Of a DNA stretch of 20,917 nucleotides, positions 1 through 8,661 are shown in pieces. The position numbers and the translations under genes were made by a program. The notes beneath the pieces are model-generated. The model did no database searches, had not been told where the DNA came from, and saw only the letters and a list, made by a program, of their open reading frames with translations. The number at the start of each line of letters is the position of its first letter. Within the stretch, counting starts at the first letter, position 1. Source of the stretch: Flavobacteriales bacterium. Its GTDB lineage: Bacteria; Bacteroidota; Bacteroidia; Flavobacteriales_F; PHOS-HE28. The stretch spans positions 1 through 20,917 of the forward strand of contig JADJAA010000006.1 of assembly GCA_016704485.1 (NCBI GenBank). The letters are read 5' to 3'.

Positions 1-47
1 CAATATGATTACGTTCCTATCCTTCATAATCTACTTCTTAGCCCTTC

Positions 48-385
48 ATGAAGAAACGTCCCCAAGCGAATCGGCGGATTGGCTTACAGCACCAACAAGC
101 GAACTTAGGGCATTCCTGCTGAACTGTCCACCCTGCCACCTTTTCAGCAACAAGATTCCGCATTCATTTCCGGATCGAATGAAGGGGAACAAGGAAGTTA
201 CACGCATTGCGGGCTTCGTTGGAAAGGCCATGATCTCGACGATCTTGGGCGCGCATTGAAGAGCAAATGCGGCGTTGGCGGAAATGAAGGACGGCGCGAT
301 CCTATTGCAAGGCGATCACCGTGATAAAGTGTTGGTCTTATTGACCGAGAGAAGGGTTATCGAGTTAAAAAAGGCGGGTGGGTAA
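48..385 (+). pseudogene. yciH: SUI1/eIF1-family translation initiation factor (YciH-like), frame-broken
   Basis: Read across three frames, this stretch gives a small SUI1-domain protein of about 110 residues. It starts at ATG 48 (MKKRPQA) and ends at TAA 383-385. Recognisable pieces are MKGNKEVTRIAGFVG, then LDDLGRALKSKCGVGGN in another frame, then KDGAILLQGDHRDKVLVLL, then a tail ending KKAGG. The order basic strand, 'LKxKCGVGG', 'GDHRDK' and a KKAGG-like C-terminus is the signature of bacterial SUI1/YciH proteins, thought to influence start-codon fidelity on the 30S subunit. At least three indels are needed. Since the neighbouring genes are broken in the same way, consensus error is likelier than true decay. 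The family call is firm; whether the gene is intact in the organism cannot be decided here. Confidence 0.72.
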
Positions 386-433
386 TTCGAAACCATGCCT
401 ATTATCGCCAATATTGACAACTAAATACATACC

Positions 434-821
434 ATGCATCGCATCCTACTATTTGCAGCCGCCATATCGATCACCTGCTTTATTCAAGCGCGTATCGCCC
501 ATGCATCTTACTATTTACTCTGAAGATGGTTTGAATTCACCCTTACCGTAAACGGGGAAACGGTTAATGCGGAACCGAGCACCAACGTTAAACTGAGAAC
601 AATTAACTACGACTTTGCACGTAAGCAACATCACGTTCGAAGACGAGAACATTCCGCGCATCGAGCGAAGGCTCTACAGCTCGCCACACCCGGTACCGGG
701 CCCAAAGGTCCTGTAGCTGTGGTATTTTCGCGATCAAAGAAAAGAAGGGGGAAACGATCCTTCGGTTCGTTGGTCGTTCGGCGAAAAGATCCATATGGCT
801 AATCCCTACGATCATCATTAA
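434..821 (+). pseudogene. Small exported protein, frame-broken; resembles N-terminal part of Bacteroidetes DUF4476 proteins
   Basis: ATG 434 opens a clear signal peptide (MHRILLFAAAISITCFIQA). In other frames there follow HLTIYSEDG, EFTLTVNGETVNAEPSTNV, ITFEDENIPRIERRLYSS, then GPKGPVAVVF and KEKKGETILRFVG, and finally IHMANPYDHH before TAA 819-821. This order (a short beta-rich 'EDG..FTL.VNG....P.TNV' unit, an 'ITFED' strand, then a 'IKEKKG...LRF' strand) is what I recall from secreted Bacteroidetes proteins that often carry a C-terminal DUF4476. No DUF4476 part is visible here, so it is either a short version of about 125 residues or truncated. Function is unknown; it is probably periplasmic or surface-located. 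At least three indels are required. The end point is uncertain, because the last frame runs straight toward the next gene. Confidence 0.42.
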
Positions 822-839
822 CAACAAGTAAGGAAGTCA

Positions 840-1378
840 ATCCATCTGGCCGGTGAAGTCAACTTCGATAAAGCTCCTGGTCGATTTACTGCTCCATTGG
901 AGCGCATGAAAGGCGAATTCATGGTATTTTGTGGAGTTCCTCACGACGTGGTAACTGAATTCCGGAACCCGTGGAAGGGCATGTAAAATGCACGATTACC
1001 GGATCTGTCGACCGTGCATTAATGCCGACCAAGAGTGGTTAACACATTATCATTCTTGGTGGTGATATCCGGCACGCAGCGAAATTGAAAGCAGGTGATC
1101 TGGTCCACGCTGAACTATGGGCAGACCCTGAACCGGATAAGGTAATTCATCCCGGAAGCTCCACGAGACCTTGACTTCATGCCGGAATTCAAAGTGGCTG
1201 ATAAATTGACAACGGCATGCAACGCAGTATGTGCTATTGGGTGGCGAGCGCGAAGACCGAACCTACCCAAGCCAAACTATCGCAGAATTATTGCGTCGTT
1301 TTGAAACGGGACATATTCACTTCGGCGGTAGAACAAAAACATCTAGCAGCGATCGATCGAACGCGACCTGGGGTTTGA
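840..1378 (+). pseudogene. YdeI/OmpD-associated family protein with DUF1905 domain, frame-broken
   Basis: Joining frames gives NFDKAPGRFTAPLERMKGEF and MVF, then VEGHVKCTITGSVDRALMPT, then ILGGDIRHAAKLKAGD and LVHAELWADPEPDKVI, then MPEFKVA, DKLTTACNA or MQRSMCYWVASAKTEPTQAK by frame, and finally ELLRRFETGHIHF. The first half matches the DUF1905 fold ('G.V.CTI.G....ALMPT', 'AAKLKAGD.V...L'). The second half matches the YdeI/OmdA C-terminal motif ('F..LT.G.QRSMCYWV.SAKT...R'). Proteins of this family are annotated as bacteriocin-protection-like or OmpD-associated, but their biochemical role is poorly defined. The start is unclear because no in-frame ATG survives upstream of 907. The stop at 1376-1378 belongs to the frame reading LAAIDRTRPGV. 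It converges on the oxidoreductase gene ending at 1412. Confidence 0.66.
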
Positions 1379-1411
1379 TCTGTGAGGTGCTGATGACATT
1401 CGATCACGGCG

Positions 1412-2077
1412 CTATGCCTCAAAGATCAGCGTATCCGCTTTGGCACCGGAGACTGGGCGGAGCATTTCTGCTTATCGCGTACGAACTCTTTCGGGCCGCA
1501 GATATAGAAGTTCCGATCGTACCCCCACCAAAGCGATGAGCGTATTGTTGTCGATACGCCGATCGCGGAACCCAATGACGCGTTCTACGCGTGAACAACT
1601 TGAAGTATCGTTTGCCCAGAAGTTTCCTGCAAGTTCCGTATCCATGATCACAATCCAAGCCCGTTCTATTGAATAGACCAACGTGTTTGCCTTCATTTTT
1701 CTTCTTCCGTATCGCGAAAGATGGCCATAATGGCGTGATGCCTGTACCTGCTGCGAAAACTCCGCGGCACCATTGTGGTACGTTATTGTACCGAACACGC
1801 GTCTCCCAAAGTAGCCTTTCGCCTTTGCGAATGATGCCTCAATTGTTCGGTCACTCCTTTGCATCGTTGTATCTTAACCATCAATTCGATGTTGCGCGAT
1901 GTGGTCAACGAGGTAAACTTGAAAGGCCGCCATTTGTCGCGGGCCAGCCATCGCGATTGTACCGCAACCATTCGACCTTACTTTGAATTTCAATCCTGTA
2001 GGGCGTGTGAGCACGAACCGTTTCACATCCGGCGTAATGAACGTACTACTCTCGATGTCCGCTATTAATGGCTCCAT
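1412..2077 (-). pseudogene. Flavodoxin/ferredoxin reductase-like FAD-binding oxidoreductase, frame-broken
   Basis: The start MEPLIADIESSTFITPDVKR (ATG at 2077) is followed in shifting frames by FVLTRPTGLKFK, then DKWRPFKFTSLTTSRNIELM and VKI, then GVTEQL, GRRVFGTITYHNGAAEF, NTLVYS, WIVIMDTELAG, LLGKRYFKLFTR, VIGFRDRRID and CGPKEFVRD. An isoleucine/phenylalanine-rich C-terminus ending TLIFEA stops at 1412-1414. The order 'RPF.FTSL' (flavin-binding R-x-x-T/S element), 'G.TEQL', 'FGTI.Y', and a late 'CGP..F' is that of the ferredoxin-NADP reductase superfamily as found in small Bacteroidetes flavodoxin reductases of about 220 residues. It would transfer electrons between NAD(P)H and an acceptor through FAD; the partner cannot be inferred. 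Many single-base indels interrupt it, probably errors. The same-strand T9SS protein gene ends 87 bases upstream. Confidence 0.66.
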
Positions 2078-2164
2078 GCGTTGCTAAAGTAGGTGTTCGA
2101 GGTGTGCAAGAAAACAGCAACAATGGTTAACAGGGACATTGTCGCAGAACGCACCACTCCATCG

Positions 2165-4830
2165 TTATTGCTTAATGAATTGTTCACGCAAAATACCTGC
2201 CGCACTCTGTAGAAATTTATCACATACGTCCCGGGCGAGAGAGAAGCATCGATCCGGACGTTCGTTCGTACTGTACCAACGCGTTGTACCACCCGGCCGT
2301 CGGTTTATCACCTCTCCTGATACACGCTGCCATTCGAGCGCATCACCCGTAATGCGATCAAGAGCTGGTATTGGGTACACGGCACTGGCTTCTTGTGCAC
2401 AACACTGGGAACAGCATTCGAAATGTCGACCGTCAGTTCGCAAGCGACCAAAGATCACCGGTTCATTGAAATCGAAGTAGATGTTCGCAATATTCTGAAC
2501 TGTTTCACCAAGTGCATCCGTTGGGGGTCTGATGGAGAAGCCTGGCGAAGCCATGGCTTTCGGGTTCGTTCGCATTGCTGTCCGGCAATACGATCTCAAG
2601 TTGAAAACGAAGTGGAGCACTCCATCGCGCATGAAACCATTCGCTCGGATGGCTGCTTTGGATGAATCGGAATGAATCCCTACTGGGGGTCACCAACGTA
2701 TCGGCAACTGCACGCGTTCGGCGAGGTAGGTGCCTGTGTTCCGGAAACGGTTAATGTATTCAACCGTAGTGTCGCAGCTACTTCATCCGGTGCCAGCATT
2801 GCTGGGAAAAACCTGTCTGTCATTAAGGGTCAAAAGAACTGACTTATGATAAATTGTTATGCTATTGTTGACCGGGTTTGGATGAGTGGTAGAGTGGATT
2901 GATCTCACAATACTCCATAAGAACAGTGCCCATCGCTACTGTTTCAGGCACATGCTGGTTAACAACTATATCAGAATAGAACTGGGTCATCGGCGGAGTC
3001 TTGTAGGTTATTACGTTACGTTACTGTAGACGTGCCAGGAATGGACGAACGAAATTCAGCGTAATGGGGGATCGAAGGTGATCGTAACAACCGTTGTCTT
3101 CGTGAGCCTTGAAACTTCCAGCTCTATCATATAGCTTATGAAACCCCGGTCTGGCTGGCGACATCAACTCATTGTACACTCCAGTTCCACGGGAATGTCC
3201 AAGGCGCTTATGGCAAAGTCCAGACCATCAATATTATCATTCACCGTTAACAGTTCTTGAACATATTGCAACGGTAACACATCCGAGAAAAGGTTGAGAA
3301 AGCCCTACCAATTCCACAGTGTATTCTCCGATGGGTAAAGCAATACTGTAGTTACCAGCAGTGTCTACCCCAGTTTGGTAGTTCGATGGTAGAAAACGCA
3401 CTGTTCCGGATATGGATTTCGGTTCATCTGCTCCCTGCTCGCTGTCACTGTTCGCGTCGAAGATATACTGTCCGGAAATAGTAGGATTTACTTCGGAGCA
3501 GTAGCTGGTAAGGATGGAACAAAGGTTCAACCTGTTGCACTAAATTGGATGGTTGGTTGGGGTAACAAGCCATGTCAGCACTCAACTCGGTCAAGGTCGT
3601 TGGTAAAGGCGGTAAACAAGTACCACTGTTGTACACGATAAGTTCCTGAAGTCCTTCAGGGAACGATGGCATTCAGTGAAGGAACAATCGTTAAGTGCAA
3701 TAGTCTCAATTGCGCTAGGGAATGCTGGTTGCCCAATATCCGTGGACAAGCCGGTCTGATCCAACTGCCTCAAACCTGATGGCAACTGGGGAATACCATT
3801 CGTAAATGCGCCATCAGCGATGAAAGACCACAAGCTGTTCGGGAAAACTGGAAGCAGAACATCCGTCGAAGCTCCGATGATCTTGAATGTTTCCAACATA
3901 CTCGGTAGAGCTGGAACAGCATTCCAATCCACCCAGCCAACGGATAGATAGCGTAAACCAGCAGGGAAAATCGGCACTGGTAGTAACGGCACATAATCCA
4001 GTTAAGCCCGACCAATGAACTGGGCATCGGTAATGAAGTAAGAACGGGTGTAACTACCACCGAAAGGCTATCCACCAAGGTTGGGAAGTTCGATAAGGTT
4101 TGTAGGCCATCCATATTGCTGAATATCAACGTGGGGTTATTGGCTACTTGCTGCACTGCCCAACCAGAAGTTATTGAGGACAGGACCCAATTTCCATGTA
4201 ATCTTGATCTGGCGATAGCATAGGCAGAACTGTCAAATTGGGTAGTCCGAGGTATACAACGCGCAACACACCATCTCCAAGTATGAATGGTTGATGCTCC
4301 TTGCTGTTCACCACAGAAATAAATTCCACGTATGAGATCGAAGAGGGCCAAGCTGAAGTGGCCGGGAAGTTGTTGATCTCTACGGCAAGTATCGGCGTGC
4401 AGGTGTGCCGTCAAGGGTCCAGTTCTGTAGTTGCGTTGGTGCGTCAATAATTAAGGCCTCGAGGCCAAGCGGTAGCGCGGGAAGATCAGTACCGGTGTAG
4501 TTCCAAATTTGAAAGAGGAGACTAGTACCAGAAACGGCAGGAAGGAAGGGAATGCTGTTACTTCAACCCGGGATCGAAACCCAAGTTCATTAAGTTGCAT
4601 GACACATATTCTAAACCGGTAAGGTCGCAAGGTGTCCATGACACATTCAAGTTAATATTTTCGATGAACGCTCCAGGGTCCGTTATGTAACCATCCGAAC
4701 TTACAAGATCAGGAATGAAACCATTCAGCACATCCCTAAGCATGAGATCCGGCACAAAGTTTACTTGGCACCAAGTAGGTGTCGTAATGCTGAAAGCAGC
4801 AAGGATGATAAGCGCGCGGAAAGACTTCAT
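2165..4830 (-). pseudogene. Large T9SS-exported protein with bacterial-type leucine-rich repeats, frame-broken
   Basis: One long secreted protein (roughly 890 codons) is recoverable by changing frame about ten times. It opens at 4830 with a signal peptide (MKSFRALIILAAFSITTPTW, then CQVNF). Between about 4450 and 3540 it carries repeats near 21 residues of the form 'LPxLPxxLxxLxxxG', for example VPALPSMLETFKIIG, LPVFPNSLWSFIADG and IPQLPSGLRQLDQTG. A Sdr-B/carboxypeptidase-regulatory-like domain follows near 3500-3280 (SGTVRFLPSNYQTGVDTAGN). Next comes a DUF7619/DUF11-like module near 2790-2440 (INRFRNTGTYLAERVQL; LGETVQNIANIYFDFNEPVI). The tail has 'AVYPIPALDRIT', 'GTYVINF' and LREQFIKQ before the stop at 2165. 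That tail is a type A T9SS sorting signal, so the protein is likely carried across the outer membrane. The substrate or binding partner is unknown. Frame breaks are probably errors. Confidence 0.68.
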
Positions 4831-4874
4831 GACACCAGTTGGTTTAAAAACAGGTGCAAGGTCGACGATCTTTT

Positions 4875-4888
4875 CGTTCTACAGAACG
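4875..4888. repeat. Short perfect inverted repeat downstream of E1
   Basis: CGTTCT and AGAACG form a perfect 6-base inverted repeat separated by two bases. It lies 12 bases past the stop of the - strand E1 gene and 45 bases ahead of the secreted-protein start. No U-run follows on the - strand (it reads AAAAG), so a classical intrinsic terminator is not supported. It may still mark the transcript end or a protein site. Confidence 0.25.
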
Positions 4889-4899
4889 TCACGAGCTCA

Positions 4900-6141
4900 T
4901 TAATACCCCGCCAACCGCTCCACTGCTTCCGCGAATCTGCTCTTTGGCAAGAACCCTTTCTCCAACGGTATCGCAAAGGGCACCGGCGTATCCCAACTTG
5001 CTACGCGCATGATGGGTGCATCGAGATGATCGAAACAATGTTCATTGATCAATGCACTGAGTTCACCACCAAAACCACCGGTCAGCGTATCCTCGTGCAG
5101 AACGATGACCTTACCGGTCTTCTTCACACTGGCAACGATCGTATCAATATCCAACGGTACCAACGTGCGTAGATCAACGATCTCCATATCGATCGGACCT
5201 CCATCGCCACTCGAGCGATCTGCAAGTGTTGCTGCGAGTTCCGTCGCCCAATGCACTCCCATGCCATAGGTGATCACGCTCAATGAAGCAGGGCTATCAT
5301 GCCGTGTGGCCTGTGCTTCACGAACTACCCGCGCTTTACCGAAGGGTATGCTGTAGGGTTCGGTAGGAACCGGTCCAGAAACAGAGCGATACATGGCTTT
5401 GTGCTCGAAGAACATCACGGGATTCGGGTCTTCGAAAGCGGTCATCAGCAAGCCTTTCGCATCGAACGGATTACTCGGGTAAACAACCTTCAGGCCTGGT
5501 GTTTTCACGAACCACATTTCATTGCTTTGACTGTGGAATGGACCAGCGCCAACGCCAGCGCCGGTGGGCATTCGGATCACCACATCAGCGTTCTGTCCCC
5601 AGCGGTAATGGCTCTTGGCGAGCACGTTGCAGATCTGCGTCATGCCCTCGCTCACGAAATCCGCGAATTGCATTTCCATCATGGCCTTCATGCCCTTCAC
5701 ACTAAGGCCGTATGCTGCACCAACGATCGCGCTTTCACACAGTGGCGTATTGCGCACGCGTTCCTTTCCGAAGCGTTCAACGAATCCATCAGTAATCTTG
5801 AATGCTCCGCCGTATTCAGCAATATCCTGGCCCATCAGTACCAGATCCGGATGGCGCTCCATGCTTTGCAACATGGCTTCCTGAATGGCATCGATCAGTC
5901 GTTTCTCCGGGTGTGGTTGGCCGTCTGGGCCATTGGTCTCGTTAGGTCGACCTAGTAGGTCGACGCTACCGGTGCCAATGGTGGAATCCGGGGATGTTGC
6001 GTATACATCACCCAATTCAACCTCCGCAACAGGTGTAGGTTCAGGTTCTTCAAACGCATGTCGAATATCTTCTTCAATACCCGCCTTGATCTCATGCCGG
6101 ATATGATCGCGATTCTCCGCAGTAAGTATGCCCTCTTTCAA
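4900..6141 (-). CDS. 2-oxo acid dehydrogenase E1, beta half (part of a split alpha/beta fusion gene)
   Basis: This is the beta (transketolase-like) half of a thiamine-diphosphate E1, which decarboxylates a 2-oxo acid and passes the acyl group to the lipoyl E2. About 35 residues after the apparent start (MKEGILT) lies a proline- and acid-rich linker near residues 31-80. The pyrimidine-binding domain follows, with LMGQDIAEYGGAF (102-114) and the catalytic TPLCESAI (E137 activates ThDP). A C-terminal transketolase domain ends with FAIPLEKGFLPKSRFAEAVE. The ATG at 6141 is probably not a true start. The reading frame continues upstream into the alpha half as EAWLLKEG, and two indels near 6150-6190 separate the halves. 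The intact gene would run 7003 to 4900, about 700 codons, as in Bacteroidetes alpha/beta fusions. Substrate (pyruvate or branched-chain 2-oxo acids) is not resolvable from sequence. Confidence 0.9.
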   Translation of the reverse strand: MKEGILTAENRDHIRHEIKAGIEEDIRHAFEEPEPTPVAEVELGDVYATSPDSTIGTGSVDLLGRPNETNGPDGQPHPEKRLIDAIQEAMLQSMERHPDLVLMGQDIAEYGGAFKITDGFVERFGKERVRNTPLCESAIVGAAYGLSVKGMKAMMEMQFADFVSEGMTQICNVLAKSHYRWGQNADVVIRMPTGAGVGAGPFHSQSNEMWFVKTPGLKVVYPSNPFDAKGLLMTAFEDPNPVMFFEHKAMYRSVSGPVPTEPYSIPFGKARVVREAQATRHDSPASLSVITYGMGVHWATELAATLADRSSGDGGPIDMEIVDLRTLVPLDIDTIVASVKKTGKVIVLHEDTLTGGFGGELSALINEHCFDHLDAPIMRVASWDTPVPFAIPLEKGFLPKSRFAEAVERLAGY

Positions 6142-7003
6142 GAGCCATGCTTCGAAATTGTGAACAGGGGATCTTTCTTACCCCCACCTCGAACAATTCC
6201 TGCGGAACATACTTGGTGCCACTGGCCTCCTCATGCCCGCGCATCCGGAACGTGATGCATTCCACGAGGATGGGACGCGGATTCTCACGGACGCTATCCG
6301 CCAAGCGCGCAAGGTTATTGTATACCTCGAGGATGTTGTTGCCTGCGATCTGCACTGATTCAATACCGTAGCCTATCGCTTTATCGGTGAAGTGCTTCAT
6401 GCGGAATTGCTCACTGCTAGGCGTGCTCAATCCGTACCCGTTGTTCTCAATGATGAACAGCACAGGTAGGTCCCAAACTGCAGCCACATTGAGGCTTTCG
6501 TGAAAATCACCTTCACTCGTAGCACCATCACCGGTGAAAACGAACGTGCATCGGTTCTCCTTCTTCAGTTTGTGCGCCAGTGCGATCCCATCAGCGATCC
6601 CCAATTGTGGCCCGAGGTGACTGATCATACCAACGATCTTATGCTCTTGATCACCGAAGTGGAAACTGCGCTCCCTTCCTTTTGAATAGCCTGTTGCTTT
6701 TCCTTGCCATTGGGCGAAGAGTTTTCTGAACGGCATTCCGCGTGTAGTGAACACGCCCAGATTCCGATGCATCGGCAAAATATATTCATCTTCATTCGCC
6801 GCAAGCGCCACACCAACGCTGATGGCTTCCTGGCCAATTCCACTGAACCATTTACTGATCTTGCCTTGCCGAAGCAGGCTCAACATTTTCTCCTCGATAA
6901 CCCGTGGCTGTGCGAGCTGCACGTACATGTTAAGCAGTGTGGCGTCGTCATGCGTTCCGCGTTCAAAGCGGAGTTGACGGTCTTCGGTGGTCAGCGTGGT
7001 CAT
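6092..7003 (-). CDS. 2-oxo acid dehydrogenase E1, alpha half (part of a split alpha/beta fusion gene)
   Basis: This is the alpha half of the E1 component. Motifs are IGQEAISVG (56-64), MHRNLGVF (78-85), and the ThDP/Mg-binding stretch from GDG (158-160) through GDFHESLN (165-172) to ENNGYG (186-191). The phosphorylation-loop region RGHEEASGTKY follows near residue 255. Homology stops at about residue 267 (YVPQELFEV). The last 36 residues, from VRKIPCSQ onward, are an out-of-frame artefact: one frame over the DNA reads KKDP, and the third frame reads VHNFEAWLLKEG, which joins the beta half. The true boundary is therefore near 6190. The start at 7003 is preceded by a good Bacteroidetes promoter (7051-7080). 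It is divergent from the membrane glycosyltransferase-like gene. No E2 or E3 gene is present in this window. Confidence 0.9.
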   Translation of the reverse strand: MTTLTTEDRQLRFERGTHDDATLLNMYVQLAQPRVIEEKMLSLLRQGKISKWFSGIGQEAISVGVALAANEDEYILPMHRNLGVFTTRGMPFRKLFAQWQGKATGYSKGRERSFHFGDQEHKIVGMISHLGPQLGIADGIALAHKLKKENRCTFVFTGDGATSEGDFHESLNVAAVWDLPVLFIIENNGYGLSTPSSEQFRMKHFTDKAIGYGIESVQIAGNNILEVYNNLARLADSVRENPRPILVECITFRMRGHEEASGTKYVPQELFEVGVRKIPCSQFRSMALERGHTYCGESRSYPA

Positions 7004-7050
7004 AAAGAGGAATTGAACTAACGTAGCCTTCGGAGGCTTCTAATGGGTGC

Positions 7051-7080
7051 CAAAGGTATTGCGGCCCGGTTACGGCATAA
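7051..7080 (-). promoter_or_regulatory. Bacteroidetes-type promoter for E1
   Basis: On the - strand TACCTTTG (7051-7058) exactly matches the TAnnTTTG -7 element. A TTA (7078-7080) lies 19 bases upstream, one base from the TTG -33 element. Transcription would begin about 40 bases before the E1 start at 7003. Confidence 0.5.
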
Positions 7081-7146
7081 CATGGTCGCTACCTTCAATA
7101 TCGGTAAGGTTGTCAACAAGGCCTACTTTGGCGCTTCGATCGAGAA

Positions 7147-8661
7147 ATGGAGGCTGAAAGCGGAATAACGGGACTTACAAAGTCGAGCGGGATGCGTGTG
7201 TTGCAGTACGCTTCGATCGCGTTGGCCATTGCCCTCACGGTTACTACGCTGGCCAGCCGCATCAGCTTGATCGACACGCACTTGCTGAACATCATGGGCG
7301 AAGAACAGAATGTGATCTATGGCATTATAAAATGGATGCAAGGCGGGCCGTTGTACACCGATCCGGCCATTCTCCCAATGGATATCATCCAATATGCACC
7401 AAGCTATTACCACTTGGTCGGCGGTATCGGAGAGCTGCTCGGCGTAGATCCTTCCGAGCCACAGAACATTTATGCATTAACCCGCACGGTAGGGCTTTTG
7501 CTCAATCTGCTTTTCGTAGTGATCGGCTACGGAATTGCACGCCAGTTAGGTGCAACTCGGTGGGTCGGAATTTTGTGGAGTGCGGTTCTATTCAGTTTCC
7601 TCCCCGTACAGATCTACAGCCGGACCGATGCCTTGAATCTGGTCTTTTTCGCATCAGCGATGCTCTTTTTCTTACGCTCCATAGCGCGCGGTGTTGAAGG
7701 AAAGAAGGAACTCTATCTGGCCACGATCTTCGGATGTTTGGCGATGCTGAGCAAACAGACCGGAGTGTTGCCTTTGATCATCATTGGATCCTGGTTACTG
7801 ATCACCAAGCAATGGAAAACCCTATTCTACCAGATCATTGTTGGGGCGGTGGTCCTTGGGGTAGCTGTGGGCTCTATGTTCATCCACTATGGAACAGCCG
7901 TTGTGGTGGACAACCTCTTCACGTCGGTCAGGAATGGGATCGATCTGGTGTTGGTCCGTTCGCTCTTGAATGTGCGTTACGTGGCAATGTTCGTATTGCA
8001 GGGCATCGGCTTGATCCTTGCATTCCGCTGGTGGCGAGGAACCGAGGCTATGAGAAGGGGTTGGGCGTTGGCATTCACGATCAGCTTGGTCTTCGGGTAT
8101 ATCACGAGCCTGAAGTACGGTAGTTCCGTAGCTTACTACATGGAAGGGCTGGTGTTGGCCACTGCGGCTCTGGCAGCGATCATGAGCCATCGATCCGGTT
8201 ACTGGCAATGGGCCGGGTTAGCATTGGCGATCCTCTTCATCCAACCGCGGCAAGTTGCGTGGGGCATAACGGTATTGCTTGGCAGGAATACGGTGCAGAA
8301 CGAGCGGGCCGAATACGAAGAAGCGAAGGCCATGGCGAAAGAATTCGCGGAAGATCCAGCGCTGCGCGAAGGATATATCCTCTTCCCGTACCACGATCAC
8401 ATGGAGAATTTCATTGTCGGTCGAAGTGTGCTTACCCAAAAGGACATCTTTCAATTGCCTACCTCGATCGCGAACTATGATCTGAGCGCCTACCGTAACG
8501 CACTGAACGATGGCACGATCCGGTACATTCTGAAACGGGACCTTTCGATACCGCTTTGCGTTGTTGGTGATGACCATCCGCCGTTGCGGTTGATCGGTGT
8601 TAGGCATGGCTATCACATTTATGTGAACACCGCTTGGCAAGGTGCACCCTCAGTGAACTAG
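7147..8661 (+). CDS. Polytopic membrane protein, GT-C-type glycosyltransferase-like
   Basis: A 504-residue integral membrane protein with about ten or more hydrophobic segments, the first at residues 17-37. A large first periplasmic loop contains the acidic cluster GEEQNV (51-56) and IQYAPSYYHLVG (81-92). This layout (acidic residue in loop 1, then a 'YxPxYYxL'-like motif before a membrane segment) resembles GT-C glycosyltransferases (ArnT/PMT/GT39 relatives) that use polyprenyl-phosphate sugars. The SKQTG motif near residue 202 also fits. The last ~130 residues form a soluble domain. No precise family or sugar can be assigned. The ATG at 7192 is an alternative start that places the first membrane segment closer to the N-terminus. 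Its stop overlaps the stop of the convergent methyltransferase gene at a CTAG. The GT2 gene nearby could supply its lipid-linked sugar (inference). Confidence 0.62.
   Translation: MEAESGITGLTKSSGMRVLQYASIALAIALTVTTLASRISLIDTHLLNIMGEEQNVIYGIIKWMQGGPLYTDPAILPMDIIQYAPSYYHLVGGIGELLGVDPSEPQNIYALTRTVGLLLNLLFVVIGYGIARQLGATRWVGILWSAVLFSFLPVQIYSRTDALNLVFFASAMLFFLRSIARGVEGKKELYLATIFGCLAMLSKQTGVLPLIIIGSWLLITKQWKTLFYQIIVGAVVLGVAVGSMFIHYGTAVVVDNLFTSVRNGIDLVLVRSLLNVRYVAMFVLQGIGLILAFRWWRGTEAMRRGWALAFTISLVFGYITSLKYGSSVAYYMEGLVLATAALAAIMSHRSGYWQWAGLALAILFIQPRQVAWGITVLLGRNTVQNERAEYEEAKAMAKEFAEDPALREGYILFPYHDHMENFIVGRSVLTQKDIFQLPTSIANYDLSAYRNALNDGTIRYILKRDLSIPLCVVGDDHPPLRLIGVRHGYHIYVNTAWQGAPSVN

Noticed and set aside
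5..259. 84-codon + strand reading frame
   Set aside because: Only its last third (MKGNKEV...GFVG) is in the true SUI1 frame; the first part is an out-of-frame shadow.
4875..4888. Intrinsic terminator of the E1 gene
   Set aside because: The hairpin is perfect but short, and A rather than U residues follow it on the - strand.
5299..5955. 218-codon + strand ORF opposite the E1 beta half
   Set aside because: It is antisense to strongly conserved E1 sequence and shows no family motif.
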